Assembly: GCA_050084985.1 (NCBI GenBank)
Contig: JBITNC010000001.1
Coordinates: 165,540,001-165,604,000, forward strand
Length of the DNA stretch: 64,000 nt
Direction: 5' to 3'
Source of the DNA: Nageia nagi
Taxonomy: Eukaryota; Pinophyta
The notes under the pieces were generated by a model that was not told the DNA's origin, did not search any database, and was given only the letters and a program-made list of their open reading frames with translations. Shown here piece by piece: positions 44,560 to 57,800 of this stretch; position 1 is the stretch's first letter; the number at the start of each line of letters is the position of its first letter. Position numbers and translations under genes: made by a program.

Positions 44560-46090
44560 GTGTTTTTTTTTTTAAATATTGTTATGTTTTATAAAGATGT
44601 TAGAAATGCTATATTGGTTATAAGAATGTAGAGATAATTTCGATGTAGTTATGTTTGATCTTTTCAAATATAGACTTCAACTTGGTTTGCTTCTTACAAT
44701 TTCATTATTTGAACTTGCTTAATACGAATTTAAGTATAATATTTTTATGTGGTAGAATAAGTAAAAAACTTATAAAAAGTGCAAGTGTGATTGGGGTCAT
44801 ATCCAAGTTTGGCTGACTTTAATAAGATATATACCCTCAATCATGATAACTAAGCCAAAAGTAACCCATGCAAGATACTAATGTATGTTGGTTATAAATG
44901 CAATATGACTACTAAATCAATCACACTAACATTATGCCCTTGTGTGGTATGTGGTTCATAGTTCATAGTGCAGTGGACACTATCATATTAATCATATTAG
45001 CAAAGCTATAGGAGTTAGATGTTATCATATTGCATCTTCTAACTAAGGAGATAATGATGGAGGTGATTCTCCTCCATCCCATAAGAGGGATAACATGGGA
45101 TCTATTAAGAAATGTGTGGTAGGTCACATGACTTATCCCCATTATGTCATGTCCATAAGATAATAGAATAAGGAGGGGGGGGGATAGACAACATGCCCCC
45201 AGTACATTATATCCACAAGGTAAAGCACAAGGGAGAAAATGATATGTAGGATGCACCCTCAAAGGGACAAAAGTAAGAGGAGACTATGCCCTAAGAGAGA
45301 GAGAATTTAATCCCAAGGATTTTGAAGGAGCATGAATGATATCATTATCTCCCTTGATGGTTATGGATGATCTAACATGGATTTGGACTAGTGAGTGGTT
45401 ATTCATTTGATTTTAATATTCTATATATTATTATGATTGATTACTAACATATTTATTTTTTTTAAGTGGGATCAACAAATCAATGGAGGGTACTTATAAA
45501 AGCCCTATGTGATGAGATAAGAGATAATTATTTAGATATTTATGCAAGTGTTGATATTCTAGATGTAGGTTGTAATACCCTAACTTTTGAGTCATTTATA
45601 TTTATATAAGAGAGATATGATGCTAGTATTTATAAGATGATTTCATTTTGTAAGTTTATAAATGAAAGATACCTTAGAGGCTAGATTGGGATGATTGTGG
45701 AAAAAAGGAATGTTATAGTAGGGGTAACTATTCCTCTCTCTCCAACATTATTTGGAAATATTTTTATCATATTTTTTATATACCAACTTGCTAAGGATAG
45801 ATATTATCATGAGACTTTGATATAGAAGAGATATCACAACTTATGTGAGAAAGTAATTCTAATTAGTTAAAGGGCTAATAGTTCTACATAATAGGCTTGG
45901 AACTTTGATAAGATTCATAGGCTAATCACCTACATTTTATGGCAATGATCTAAAAAGGGAATATCATTCTATAATCTAAAGGTTGTTTTTCTATAACCTA
46001 TATACTTGATGGTTGATTGAAACATACACATATAATTAGTTTTCCCCTTACTTTAATACTATAAAGGAAAAGATCCCCTAAAAGCAAATA
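44560..46090. other. Non-coding stretch, possible old LTR
   Basis: AT-rich; a TGTAATACCC word at about 45574 is of LTR-start type but no end or partner is visible. A G-rich run lies near 45172. Confidence 0.35.
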
Positions 46091-46177
46091 ATAAGGGTTT
46101 TGAAGATGCCAAATGCCTCACCCTCATATTCCGAAAAAATTTCCAACATCTTCGTAGAAAGTATCAATCAAATATAT
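46091..46177 (-). pseudogene. Ty1/copia integrase remnant, downstream half
   Basis: On the minus strand, directly after the insertion site of element E, the text reads YIYLIDTFYEDVGNFF, resembling the FIDD-x-S-x-x-x-W-x-x-F core of copia integrase and continuing the segment left at 54562. Decayed, with one key Asp replaced. Confidence 0.45.
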
Positions 46178-46182
46178 ATAAT
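46178..46182. other. Left target-site duplication of element E
   Basis: ATAAT, identical to 54557-54561. Confidence 0.88.
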
Positions 46183-46804
46183 TGTACATGCCTAAAAATA
46201 AATTATTATTTATTAAATAATTCATTTTGTAGCATCAAGGAATATTTATTGTAAAGAGGGTTAAAATATACCTAAGGCAATGTAATCAATGTAATGGACC
46301 ATGGCATAAATGTAAAAGGTGTCAAATATCAAGAAAGACATCAAAAATAATGTAATGTGCAATGATCCCAAGAATCAAAACATTGCTATAAAAGAATATC
46401 AAAGGCAACATAAAACATATGGGTCAATATTAGTAAAGATCCTGAGAGAGATATTAGAACATGCAATATCATTTTACCCAACCAACAAAGGTGTTTTGTA
46501 ACACCACCTATTCGTATAGTTGCTACATCCTTCATCTTTCTCTTGCATATTTCAATTTCTATATGTGGATTTGCATCTTTCAAGCTGTTAACAACATGCT
46601 CTTAGGCTCTTGGTGGAGTTTGTTTCTTATGGTATGATACTATGATTGATGTATGATTCATGTTGTTTCATTTGGATGTGAATCTGATGAACGTACCCCA
46701 TTTATCATAGTCGTTTGATATCATATTTATGATATATGCTTCAATAATACATTGTAGACAAATAGTGCATCGATTTATTATTCATGCATTATTTTTAGTC
46801 TACA
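46183..46804 (+). repeat. 5' LTR of element E
   Basis: TGTACATGCC...AGTCTACA. A TATA box CTATAAAAG lies at 46386-46394, matched in the other LTR near 54138. Parallel to 53926-54556 throughout. Confidence 0.93.
46386..46394 (+). promoter_or_regulatory. TATA box in 5' LTR of E
   Basis: CTATAAAAG, conserved in both LTRs. Confidence 0.6.
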
Positions 46805-46928
46805 TTTTGGTGAACCTAACTATTTAGATTAATCTTGCCCTATCGATAAGATCTTGTAAGATTTATATGAAGGATTAATGTTGTTTATGATGTGGATAGA
46901 CTATTTTTACTCTATTAGCGATATGAAA

Positions 46929-47950
46929 AATGGAACAAATTATAATAAAATTGGCCAAATCAATGGAATATCTAGCCAAGCAAGTGGCTTTATTACAGAG
47001 TTTAGGCAGTAATTCATAGTCAGCTATAGATCCAGCAATACCTGCAAGGTTAACCAATCTTGAGACTTATAAGAGATCTCAACAAAAAGAAGAAGATTAT
47101 GATGGTGTCTTCACCACACCCTTTTTGGATGATATTCACAATTATCCCCCAGCAATCAATCATATCTTGTTAGCTTTTCAAGAGGGGTGCTTGTTGAGAT
47201 TGGGATCAAAGGATAAGTTGATAGTAAAGTTTTTCCCAAGGAGTTTAAAAGATAATGCCATCCAATGGTTCTGTAATTTGTTAAGAGGATCCATAAATTC
47301 ATTCAAGTCATTGCTACAAGCATTCATGAGTCAATACAAACATAATATCAAAGAGCAAGGAATAGTTACATAATTGTGTGCAATGTGCCAAGGAAGCAAT
47401 GAAACCCTAGAGAAGTATATTCTAAGATTCAAAAAGGTATGGCAATCTATTCGTAGCAAATTGGATGAGAGTGAAATTTGTGGTATATTTAGAGATTCTA
47501 TTTTTCCAATCATTAATTTGCATGCTCCAATTGATAATGGTATTGTATTTGGGATATTAGTAAAAGAATTATTGTAAAAAGAGAAAGTTTTACTTGATTT
47601 AGGAGATCTCAAGTATTCATATATTCCTTACAAATAAAAAAAATTGTAGGAAATACACAAAGGAGGAAAAAATAGTAAATATGGCTGATACACCTGCATC
47701 TCCTCCTACATTGATAAGATCAACTACAATAAGAGAAAGAAGGTATACGTTTCAAGTTCATCCAAGGTTTATTATGAGAGATCTGATAAAGAGGGGTTTA
47801 TTGCAGCCATTAGAAAAAACATCACAAGATGATAGTGTCTCAATGGGAAATTATGATGCTTATTGCACTTATCATCAAAGAAAAGATCATTATACAAATT
47901 TTTGTAAAGCATTAGAAGATGCAATTTTGGATCTTATTGCACAATGAAGA
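46929..47950 (+). pseudogene. Element E gag
   Basis: Begins near MEQIIIKLAKSMEYLAKQVA, with PFLDDIHNYPPAINHI and the Gag core ...SLKDNAIQWFCNLLRGSINSF and ETLEKYILRFKKVWQSI. The end carries YCTYHQRKDHYTNFCKALED, the C-x-YH...GH/DH-x-T-x-x-C variant typical of Tat-type Gags in place of a classic zinc knuckle. Two frames are used, with stops at 47371, 47575 and 47945. Gag packages the element RNA. Confidence 0.8.
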
Positions 47951-49745
47951 TACAAAATTAATCAAAAAGATTCATATCTAGAGATAACAGTGAACATAGT
48001 TTCAATGGATAAAGAAGTATGTGTAGGACTAAGAAGAAACATTCCAAATCTGGTTACTATTGAACTAGTAAGTATCCCACCTGATCCTAAAACTTATAGC
48101 ATGATTGATCAAATTGAAAACTACTCTTGCTAAGATTAGTTTATATGATCTCATGTCCATATCTAGAACACATAAAGAGATATTCTATGCTTTCTTAAAA
48201 AAAGAAACAATTCCTACCAATATGTCTATTGCCATGTTCTAAAAAAAAATTAGATCTATCAAGGAATACGATGGAATTTCATTTTATAGATTTGAAAAGC
48301 TAAGTAAAGAAATTATTATTGAATGTTTAGCTTTGTATATTACACCTATGATAGAAGGATGGGAAATAAAAAGAATATTGGTAAATAATAGATCAATTGT
48401 TAATGTATGTTCACATAAGTTTTTAATATAACTTCAACAGAAAGGTGTAGAAATAGCTCCCCTAGAAGAAGCACTTTCTAAATTAGAGCATATGATAGTT
48501 CATCCAAAAAGTCAATTAGAATAACTACAATTTTGGTTACAATTGGAGTCAGGATAGTTGAAACTTATTTTCAGGTTATGGATTCAAATTTTTCATATAA
48601 CCTATTGTTAGGAAGACCTTGGCTTTATGATATGGATGCAATACCATATATAGTACATGGCAAGTTGAAAGTTAAATATCAAGGTTAAGTACATATGGTA
48701 ATAGGAGATCCAAAACCATATACCTTATGCAATGCAACAAACATGGAGGAATTCATAATGACTTGTCCTAGATATGAAATTGTACCTTTGTAAGTAGATG
48801 CAACAGTGGTGAAATCAGAAAAATAGCCTCAAATTGTAGAAACAAGAATGGGAATATATAGAATTGAGAACTTTGATCTATTAGTGTTCATAAAAGATTT
48901 GGGACAATAAAAAATACTCAATGGTGTACCATATTACCTAAATGCTATCAACGACATGAAAATAATGAAGATGATGAGGGTTCGTACTTTGTAGCAATGG
49001 TATCACCAAGTCTAGTGGGCTCAACAAAGGATAAAATGATAAACACAATGAGTAAAACCTTTCCATATCCTTTTGTTCATAAATAAATGACAAAAAATTT
49101 CAAATATAAAGGAGGAGGTTTAGGTAAATTAGAATAGGGCATGTCTTCATTTCCTACTACTTTAGAAGCTCATAAAACTAAGAATAGATTGGGTAGTGAT
49201 CAAAATACAAAACAAATAATGGGACCTATAAAGTTTATAAAAGAATGTAATTTGATTGAGCTTTCTAATGATATTGATAAAGATTTTATGGATTGATGAT
49301 ACCATACCACTTTAATTTGATTGCTTCAATATTGATAATGATATTTTAGAATACATGGAGGCACATTTAGAATTGTCTAAGTTAAATAAAAAAAGGCAAA
49401 CAAGTTACATTCTTAGTGAATATGGGTATTTTGGACAAGAGGTGAATTTTAATGAGGTGTTTTAGGTTTAGTAAGAAGATGATCATATAGGTGATATTTA
49501 GGGATTGGAAGAGTTGCCTTCATTATTGTAGACAAATGATGAATTAGCATTCCCAACTAAAGAGTTAATAGATTTCAACATTGGAACAAATGATGAGGAA
49601 AGGTTGATCAAAGTTAGAGCTACTCTTCCAACATCTCAAAAAGAAAGCTACAAAAATAAATTTATTAAATATCATAAGAATTTTACATGGTCTTATGCTG
49701 ATATGCTTGGTTTAGATCCCTCTTTTGTTATGCATAATTTACCAT
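47951..49745 (+). pseudogene. Element E protease and gag-pol linker (degraded)
   Basis: At about 48375-48440 the text reads ILVNNRSIVNVCSHKFLI, aligning with the D-x-G-S-S-x-N active loop of Tat-type proteases but with N-N-R-S in place of D-x-G-S, so it is catalytically dead. The rest of the protease (LLLGRPW-like text near 48600) and a long acidic linker follow in broken frames. Many stops. Confidence 0.6.
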
Positions 49746-50902
49746 TTAAGGAAGGGGCTAAACCAATTAAATAAAAATCTAGAAAGATGCATCCTTATAA
49801 GCCATTATTATTCAAGAAAGAAATTGAAAAATATTTGAATGTTGGATTCATTAAACCAATTGATTACTCATAATGAATGGCTAACATTGTTCCTATTACA
49901 AAACCTATTAGAGAGATAAGAGTTTGTACTAATTTTCATGATATCAATAATGCTTGTCCAAAAGATGATTTTCCATTGCCAAATATTGATATGATTGTGG
50001 ATAGTATTTTTGTTCATGATACTTTATCTTTTATGGATGGATTTTGGGGATATAATCAAATTCTAATCAATTTGGCTTATCAACATAAAATTGCTTTTAC
50101 TACACCTTAAGGAAATTATTTTTGAAAGGTTATGCCCTTTGGATTAAGAAATGTAAGTGCTACTTATCAAAGAGTTATGGCATCCATGTTCCATGAGCAT
50201 ATTCATAAATTAGTAAAGGTGTATGTTGATGATATTTTGGTTAAATCAAAGCAAGACCAAGACCATTTGGAGCTTCTTGAAGAGGTATTTCATATTCTTA
50301 AAAAGTATAAGCTTAGACTAAAACCTCAAAAGTATGCTTTTAGTATTACTTTAGGAAAGTTGCTTGGTTTCATGGTCTCAAAAAGGGGAATTAAGGTTGA
50401 TCCCAAGAAGGTAAAAGCCATAGTGAGTATGCCAACTCTAAAGAACCTCAAACAACTAAGTCTTCAAGGGAAGATAAATTCGATAAGAAGGTTCATTTCT
50501 CAACTTGGGGATAAATGTAAGCCATTTTCTCATTTACTAAAAAAGGATGTCAAGTTTGTATGGGATGATAAGTGTCAAAAGGCATTTGAAGATATAAAAT
50601 AGTATTTGCTAAATTCTCCTATCTTAGTGCCCATGGATTTTGAAAAATCAACATATCTTTATATATCAGCCATATTATGTGCCTTGGGAGTAATGTTGTG
50701 TCAAAAAGATGATGAGAATAAAGAAAAAGCAATATATTATCTTAGCAAAACTCTTATTGATTATGAAAATAGATACACACCCATAGAAAAGCTTTTCTTT
50801 AGTATTATTTTTTCTATAGATAAACTACAACATTATCTTTTATACTACACTACATATATTGTTAGCCTAGTTAATCCACTAAAATATCTTATAGCAAACT
50901 AG
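49746..50902 (+). pseudogene. Element E reverse transcriptase and RNase H
   Basis: One frame with stops: KKEIEKYLNVGFIKPIDYS, RVCTNFHDINNACPKDDFPL, FMDGFWGYNQI, VMPFGLRNVSATYQRVM, and an intact catalytic KVYVDDILVKS near 50220. RNase H follows with LYISAILCALGVMLCQ (first Asp changed), YYLSKTLIDYENRYTPIEK and a degraded C-terminal part. Point stops at about 50108 and 50600 occur where Gln codons are normal, and at about 50123 where a Trp codon is. Confidence 0.9.
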
Positions 50903-51034
50903 CATTTATCAGGAAGGGTAGTTAAGTGGTTGATGTTATTTCAAGAGTTTGATATCAATGTGGTAAAATAAAAATCCATGAAAGGATAGGCAATTATAGA
51001 CTTGATAGAATAATTCCCTCATAATGATGGTACA

Positions 51035-51505
51035 ATGGTGCACGAAGATTTCCTAGATGAACATGATGAAGAAGCATGCTGTCAATGGCATGTAGCCTTG
51101 CCTGAATGTTGTCAACAACATGATGGTGAAGAGATAATGATCCTAGATGAATTTGTGTGCTACATGGAGGACAAACCTACAGCTTGGACTTTGTATTTTG
51201 ATGAATCAAAATGTACTTACAGAATAGGGGCAGGTATTATTCTAGTGTCACCTTCTAATGAGGTAATCCCTATGGCATATAAACTTAGCTTTGATTATAC
51301 TAATAAGATGGAAGAATATAAAGCTCTAATTTTGGGTTTGAAAGCAGCTATATCTCTAAAAGTAAAAGATTTAGAGATCTATGGTGATTCACAACTTGTT
51401 GTAAATCAAGTCAATGATACATATAACACAAAAGATGAGAATTTGAAGCCATATAAGATAGTAGTTGCTAAATTTCTTGATGAGTTTGAGAGGTATAATA
51501 TTTAG
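51035..51505 (+). pseudogene. Element E second (archaeal-type) RNase H
   Basis: An uninterrupted 156-codon stretch with WTLYFDESKCTYRIGAGIIL, TNKMEEYKALILGLKAAI and LEIYGDSQLVVNQV. The acidic triad D...E...D of type I RNase H is present. This extra domain between RT/RNase H and integrase marks Tat/Ogre-type elements. It may be the best preserved part of the element. Confidence 0.9.
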
Positions 51506-52960
51506 AATATTCCAAGGAATAACAATAGGTATGGAGATGCAATGGCAAGTACATCTTCACTTGCACCAATTGAGATAGAAGATGAAGAAACTGTCCTCAT
51601 GATTAGAAAGGTTGGTACACCTTCTTACCTTCATCACATAGAAAAAGTACATGTATTACACCTTGATCTAGATGATTATGAATAATGGTATGTTGATATT
51701 TACAATTATTAGAAAGATCAAAGAGTTCCATCAAGTTTTGATAGAAATGAAAAAGTTAGACTAAAGAGGATAGCTATCAAGTATGTGATAATTGGTGAAG
51801 TTTTGTATATAAGGTCATTTGATGGTGCACTTTTAAGATGTCTAACACAACATGAAACAACAACAACATTAGGAAAATAACATGATGGGTTGTGTGGAGA
51901 GCATTTCTTTGCAAAAGTATTGTACACTAAGCTTTTACGAATTGGTTATTATTGGCCTACAATGTAGGAAGATTGCAAAAATCATGTTAAGGCTTGTTTA
52001 CAATGTCAAAAAGATGCAAATTTAGAAAAACAACCAACTTAAGAGTTGAAATCCATAATTTCACCATGGCCATTTGCAACATGGGGCATAGAAGTGATTG
52101 GGCTTATCAATCCAGATTCATGGGAAGGTCAAAAATTTATCATCACAACTATAGAGTTTACCAAAAAGTGGGAGGCCATTCCAATGATATTAGTGACATA
52201 GGATAGAACCATTGCTTTCTTAATTGAAAACATCATTACACAGTTTCGAGTAACATAAAGATTGATCATGGATAACGAACAAAATTTCAAAGCTAAGGAC
52301 ATGAAGGCATTTTGTAAAAATTTTCATGTTGCTTAAACATTTTCTTCAATATATTATCCTCAAGAGAATGGTCAAGTGAAAGCATCAAACAAAATCATAA
52401 AAGAGCATTTAAAAAAAATATGGCATATATACAAAACAAATTGGCATGGAAAGTTATCTTATGCACTTTGGACATATAGAACAAGCATTAGAACAACCAC
52501 TAGGGCAATACCATTTTCATTAGTGTATGGAAGTGAGGCTATTGTACCATTAGAGTGGGAGTTACCATATTTGAGGATTTCACTACAAGGAGATATATCA
52601 AATGAAAAAGTAAGGAAAGCTAGGTTACAACAGTTGGAGGCACTTGATGAAAAGCGAATCAAGGTAATTGAGCATCAAAAGGCATATCATGCAAAGATAA
52701 AGAGGGTATTTGAAAATAAGTTCAAATTAAAGGATTTCAAAATAGGAGATTGGTGTTAAAAGAAAACATCAACAAAAAAACTACAAATGATGAAGAAAAA
52801 GGAAATTTTGAACCAAATTGGATAGGTCCATTTATTATTAGTAATGCAACATGATTAGGAGCTTACAAGTTATCATCCATGGATGGTAAAGAAGAATAAA
52901 AAACCTTCAATGCCATGCATATTAAATGCTTTTTTGCATAAAATGATGGCTTCATACCTT
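51506..52960 (+). pseudogene. Element E integrase
   Basis: HHCC domain: LCGEHFFAKVLYTKLLRIGYYWP and CLQCQKDANL. Core: text around WGIEVIGLINP has Glu where the first catalytic Asp is expected; IMDNEQNF and ENGQVKASNKIIKEHL supply the second Asp and the Glu. Then ALWTYRTSIRTTTRAIPFSLVYG and, at 52800-52930, a PNWIGPFIISN GPF motif and a FNAMHIKCFF end. Stops at several points. It inserts the cDNA into the host chromosome. Confidence 0.88.
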
Positions 52961-53912
52961 GCAAAATTATGCATATATTATGTAAGGTACATGTATTTTA
53001 TGTTTTATTTTTGAAATTTATTTGATTGTTAGGACATTCTTAATAGTGTGCATTACTATATGTACACCATCATCAACATGAAAAAAAAGAGAATAAAAAA
53101 ATAAAAAAGATAGTATAATATCTTCAGACCATGGATATAAAAATGCTAGGTCATCAATGGCCATCAATACGGATAGTGAGAGTTCATTCACTTAAAATTT
53201 TATCTGACAATACAATCATTAGTAAGATGTTGATATTGATTCATTCTTAATGGATGATACAACTTATTATGTATCCACATGGTTTCTTCTTTTAACCATA
53301 CAAAGCATAATATCTCAGGGTCATAAACATAAAATGTATGACCACCGATAGCCATCGATATAGCCAATGAGAGTTCACTCACTTCAAAGATAAATTGATG
53401 ATGTAGCCATAAGTAGATTGTTGATATTGACTCATCATCAATGGAAGACACAACTCATTGTGTCTCTAAAATATTTTCATGCAGGGTATATCTAACATTT
53501 TTTGTAGGTACCTATATAAAAAGGAAGGAGAATGAAGCAAAATTTATACTATTAATAACATTTCATACTGTCTACATATCATTAGCGATGTTTATATCAA
53601 CAAACCTAGATCTAGAATTAAAGGGCCACTTCTTTTATCAAGGCATGGATGTAAGAGCATCAGATTCCTAAGTATAAAAAATGAAGGGATGACCAGATTC
53701 ATGGTTGAGTAGTGTAAGGGGAAAAAGGATGCATTTATTTAGGTTTTATCTTGACTGCACCACTTAAGGAGCTTTCTTGGGGAAACCAAGCTAAAAGAGG
53801 GTAGCAAAGGACCCTCGTCATTATCAAATGGAAATGCTAGATGGAGATTTCAAAAATTTCTTCTATACTTCTTCTTTGGATATGTAATCTCATTTCTTCA
53901 AGCACACCTCCA
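52961..53912 (+). other. 3' spacer of element E
   Basis: Non-coding region between integrase and purine tract, holding two diverged copies of a roughly 190-bp sequence. Long 3' spacers with tandem repeats are known for Tat/Ogre elements. Confidence 0.6.
53127..53490. repeat. Two diverged ~190-bp tandem units in 3' spacer of E
   Basis: Shared landmarks, second about 191 bases after the first: GAGAGTTCA(T/C)TCACTT, then TTGTTGATATTGA(T/C)TCAT and ATGGA(T/A)GA(T/C)ACAACT. Identity about 65-70% by eye. Confidence 0.7.
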
Positions 53913-53925
53913 AAGAGGGGAAAAA
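53913..53925 (+). other. Polypurine tract of element E
   Basis: AAAGAGGGGAAAAA immediately before the 3' LTR start TGTAGATGCC. Confidence 0.88.
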
Positions 53926-54556
53926 TGTAGATGCCTAAAAATGAATTATTATTTATTAAATAATTAATTTTATAGCATTAAGGAATATTTATTGTAAAGA
54001 GGGTTAAAATATACCAAGGAAATGTAATCAATAAAATGGACCATGGAATAAATGTAAAAGATATCAAATATCAAGAAAGACACCACAAATAATGTAATGT
54101 GCAATTATCCCAAGAATCAAAGAGGATCAAAATGTTACTATAAAAGAATATCAAAGGCAACATAAAAGATATGGGTCAATATCAGTAAAGATACTGAGAG
54201 AGATATTAGAACATGCAATATCATTTTACCTAACTAACAAAGGTATTTTGTAACACCACCTATTCGTAGATTTGCTACACCCTTTGTCTTGCTCTCGCGT
54301 ATTTCAATTTCTATGTGTGGATCTCCATCTTTTAGGATGTTAACAATGTGCTTTTAGGCCATTAACGAAATTAATTTCTTATGGTATGATACTATGATTG
54401 ATGTATGATTCCTGTTATTTCATTTGGATACGAATCTGATGAAGGTACCCCATTTATTATACTCATTTGATGTCATATTTATGATATATGCTTCAATAAT
54501 ACATTGTGGATAAATAGTGCATCGATTTATTATTCATGTGTTATTTTTAATCTACA
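53926..54556 (+). repeat. 3' LTR of element E
   Basis: TGTAGATGCC...AATCTACA; partner of 46183-46804. Confidence 0.93.
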
Positions 54557-54561
54557 ATAAT
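54557..54561. other. Right target-site duplication of element E
   Basis: ATAAT, pairing with 46178-46182. Confidence 0.88.
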
Positions 54562-54800
54562 AAAGAGACTTGCAAATGCTTGGTATGTTCATAGGTCCAC
54601 ATAAATTAATATGCACAAGCTAAAGTATCTTATAATTCCTCCAAGCCTCTCCATCAAGGAATTTTTCTCTAACATAATTTCCCAAAGAACATCCCTTATA
54701 ATATTCTCCTTTCTTTGTGTTAATAATAACAAGGGGATGGTAGTCCATGTACCATTCATTAAATAATTCATCAATAAATACATCATACCTTTGATATATA
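54562..54800 (-). pseudogene. Ty1/copia integrase remnant, upstream half
   Basis: Minus strand reads YYKGCSLGNYVREKF, then LDGEAWRNYKIL and, after a stop, LVHINLCGPMNIPSICKSLYY. This is the C-x-x-C/GK-type zinc end and the LVHxDLCGPM start of the copia integrase core. It is cut by element E after LYY and resumes at 46177. The rest of the copia element upstream (55000-57000) is unrecognisable. Confidence 0.7.
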
Positions 54801-57800
54801 ATTTGAGGGATTAGAGATAGGAAGTGAGTGAAAAGGGAGAAGAGAAGAAAAGAAAATATAAGTCATTTGCATTAGTAATTATTGTGTTATTCGAGTCCCT
54901 TCCTATTATTAAATGGTAAATAATTTATTAATTTATTTTGACTTATAAATGCTTTGGTTCATATGTATGGATAAGACGTTCTTGTCTCATTCACTTGATA
55001 ATGGTTTGATTGAAGTTCATAAATTGATTTATTCATTTATGTGGATCCTAAATTATGGTATCAATGAAGAAATATAATAATTATAAAGCCTATTAAGAGT
55101 GTGACACTTATTCAAAAATACTATAATTAATATATGAAAAGTGTGCACCTGAGATGATGAATGAGCTATGTACAATCCTCAAAGTGTAACACTGATAGGC
55201 ATAGGATTGGACCAGATTTGAGGCAAGCCTTCAAGGTATTCTATTCCTTGGATCAATGCTCATTTCTCTCAATATTTGATACCCTAGATCACAAATAATC
55301 ATGGTGCAAACATCTTGGTTACAGTCTTCTCTCATGACATAGATGCCTCAAAACTTGTAAAGTTAGGAAGTGTGCAAGAGATAACAAGTAACCAAAGCTC
55401 ATAGCATAATAAATTCTTAGATAGGTGGTATCTAAAGACACCATAAGTATGATGATATGGGAAAACCACATATCAGAGAGATCTAATAGTGATGTCAACC
55501 TCCAACTCCTCCATTTATAACCTGTAAGGACATAGAAAGGAGCCAAAGCCAACTTATAGCAATAATATAATCTTTGTAACATTTAAGATACTTGCAAACA
55601 TAAATTATGGTTAATGATATTGCATTATACCTAGCACATGATATTATTTTGTAATAACACCATTATCTTGACTTTTGTAATATTACTTCTATTTCTTAGA
55701 GAAGTCTAAAATATGTTTTATTACAAAAATAATAAAATATTTTTAAGCATCTAATTTTTGCCCCTTTTTGGATATGAAACGAAAAAGCATTTCAAAATTG
55801 CATAATCCAAAGAAGCATAGAGAAGTAGAAAAAAATTTCAATAATAAAGTGTGATCAAGCCAAAACTTCATCCTTTATAGCAAATGATTTGATGGTGCCC
55901 TTAGCCCTACTCTCCTAGATGAACTATAAGAACAAAAGATATAATACCCACATAAATTATATCCATTAAAAGAATAATCAATATAGAAGCAAAGATGAAA
56001 TCAATATAATATCTATTCTGTAGACTATCGCCATTGTGACTAATAGCCTTTATGAAGAAATCATCAAGCTAAGATATCGAGATATGAGCTTGAGATAGAT
56101 TCTACGATCATATGAGAATATGACCTATAATTTTGAGAAAAATTTGTGCTCATGGGGTTACCATGGCTTACATTTTTAAATTTGTTAGTAGAATATGCAT
56201 TGCATTCGAAATATAATCAAGAAAAAATTAAATATTATGCCAATATAAGATACTAGATATTCAATGGCCTAACAAAAATAAATAATCAAATTTTATAATA
56301 AATTCATTGATTTACATGATACAAATGCCATAAAAATAGATTCGACATGACGTGAACACCATGATTTTTGTAGAATGTTCAAATCATGTCTTCAACAATT
56401 TATCTAATAATAATCACTAGATCTTGAATTCATGGTCAAACATGAAATGTTTATTTGTATACCAAATATTTGTATAAACAAAGGTGTTATGTAGTATATT
56501 AGAAAATTTATGCTAGATTTACGGTCGTTAATGAAGAAGGATGTCGACGTTACAAAATTTATAAAATTTATTTTCAAAAATAAATCCTAGTTATTTAACA
56601 TAATTTGTATTACCTTAACCAGATGTATAATGTTTCACATTTTTTAACATAAGGGAATTTTTACCATGTACCTGTTGTTTATCACTGAATGGGGGGGATT
56701 TTTGTAGTATTTTGAGAACCACCATTTTATATTTCTGTTTTTCCTCGTGCTTTGTGTATGCTTGCTATTTTATGACGATATGTGGAGTTTGTATATGCAT
56801 GCATCACGGGGATAATTTTTACTCGTCGATTTGTTCCATGTTTTGCTTCATGTTTGGTTACGAAATTATTCATATATTCCAAGCCACCAACATGGGGACC
56901 GTATACTTCATCCTTACCATGGAATCATTTTGGGAATGATCCATTATGGGGTTGATGCATTCTATCTTATATTTATCATTCATATTGGATTCTAGCTAAA
57001 AACCTTTGTTCTTTTATTTCCATGAAGCGCTCAATTTTTACTCTACGTTGATCAACTCCATGTGTGTATGCAGACCCTAAAATATTTAATAAAGGGGAGG
57101 GGTGAATCAAGTTGGATGCACTAGAGAAGGCCCACACCTAGGTGAGGTTAAATAATAACAATGCTATGGTAGAGTGTATTGTATTATATAATTTGGTGAT
57201 TTATGGTTATATATCTAGATTGAATTTTGCATTCATGATTACCTTTATTGAGTGTTAGGATCTTAATTCTAAAACCTTCAATCTTCCTTCGAGCAAGATG
57301 ATAGTTACCCTATGTTGCACTTAAAAAGTAACTCTGTTAGCAAATAAGACAATACATGTCATGATCAACACTTTCTTTATTACTCATGAATAGACTTCAA
57401 TGATACGATTACAAATCTATTTCAATTCATTGCCTTGCAAAAAGATTTTTTACAAAATAATGTTTTGGCCTTTATAGACTTGTTTACAATGTTTGCAAGT
57501 CTCAAAAAGAATCTTGGATTTCTCTTTCTTCTGCTCTGTACTAATATCACCAATCAATTTTGTTGCTCTACACCTGTGAACCTTGCACATATGCAAATAG
57601 AAAGGACACCAAACATACCTATTCATATCATAAAATAAGCATAATACTGAACATAAACAAGCATGTAAAAAAGTAACACAGTAATGCATTTAACTCAATA
57701 AATTTGAATATATTCTAATGGAGTAACTTTGCATTCAAAACTGGGTCTCTTTGCTTCATTGTAGAAGGCTTTATTTATAGATTTTTGAAACAAGCAAAGT

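Larger units (their letters stand above)
46183..54556 (+). mobile_element. Element E: Tat-like Ty3/gypsy retrotransposon with second RNase H
   Basis: 8,374 bp, LTRs of about 622 and 631 bp (TGTACATGCC / TGTAGATGCC...TCTACA), a purine tract and a 5-bp target duplication. Order: gag, protease, RT, RNase H, second (archaeal-type) RNase H, integrase, then a long 3' spacer. The second RNase H between polymerase and integrase is diagnostic for the Tat/Ogre branch of plant Ty3/gypsy. The pol frame is the same from about 49750 to 52758 and is interrupted only by point stops, chiefly at positions where Gln or Trp are expected. No good match to the initiator-Met primer site is seen after the LTR; the text there is TTTTGGTGAACCTAAC. 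Confidence 0.92.

Noticed and set aside
45574-46182. TGTAATACCC as the start of a solo LTR
   Set aside because: No right end, primer site or homologous copy is visible in the window.
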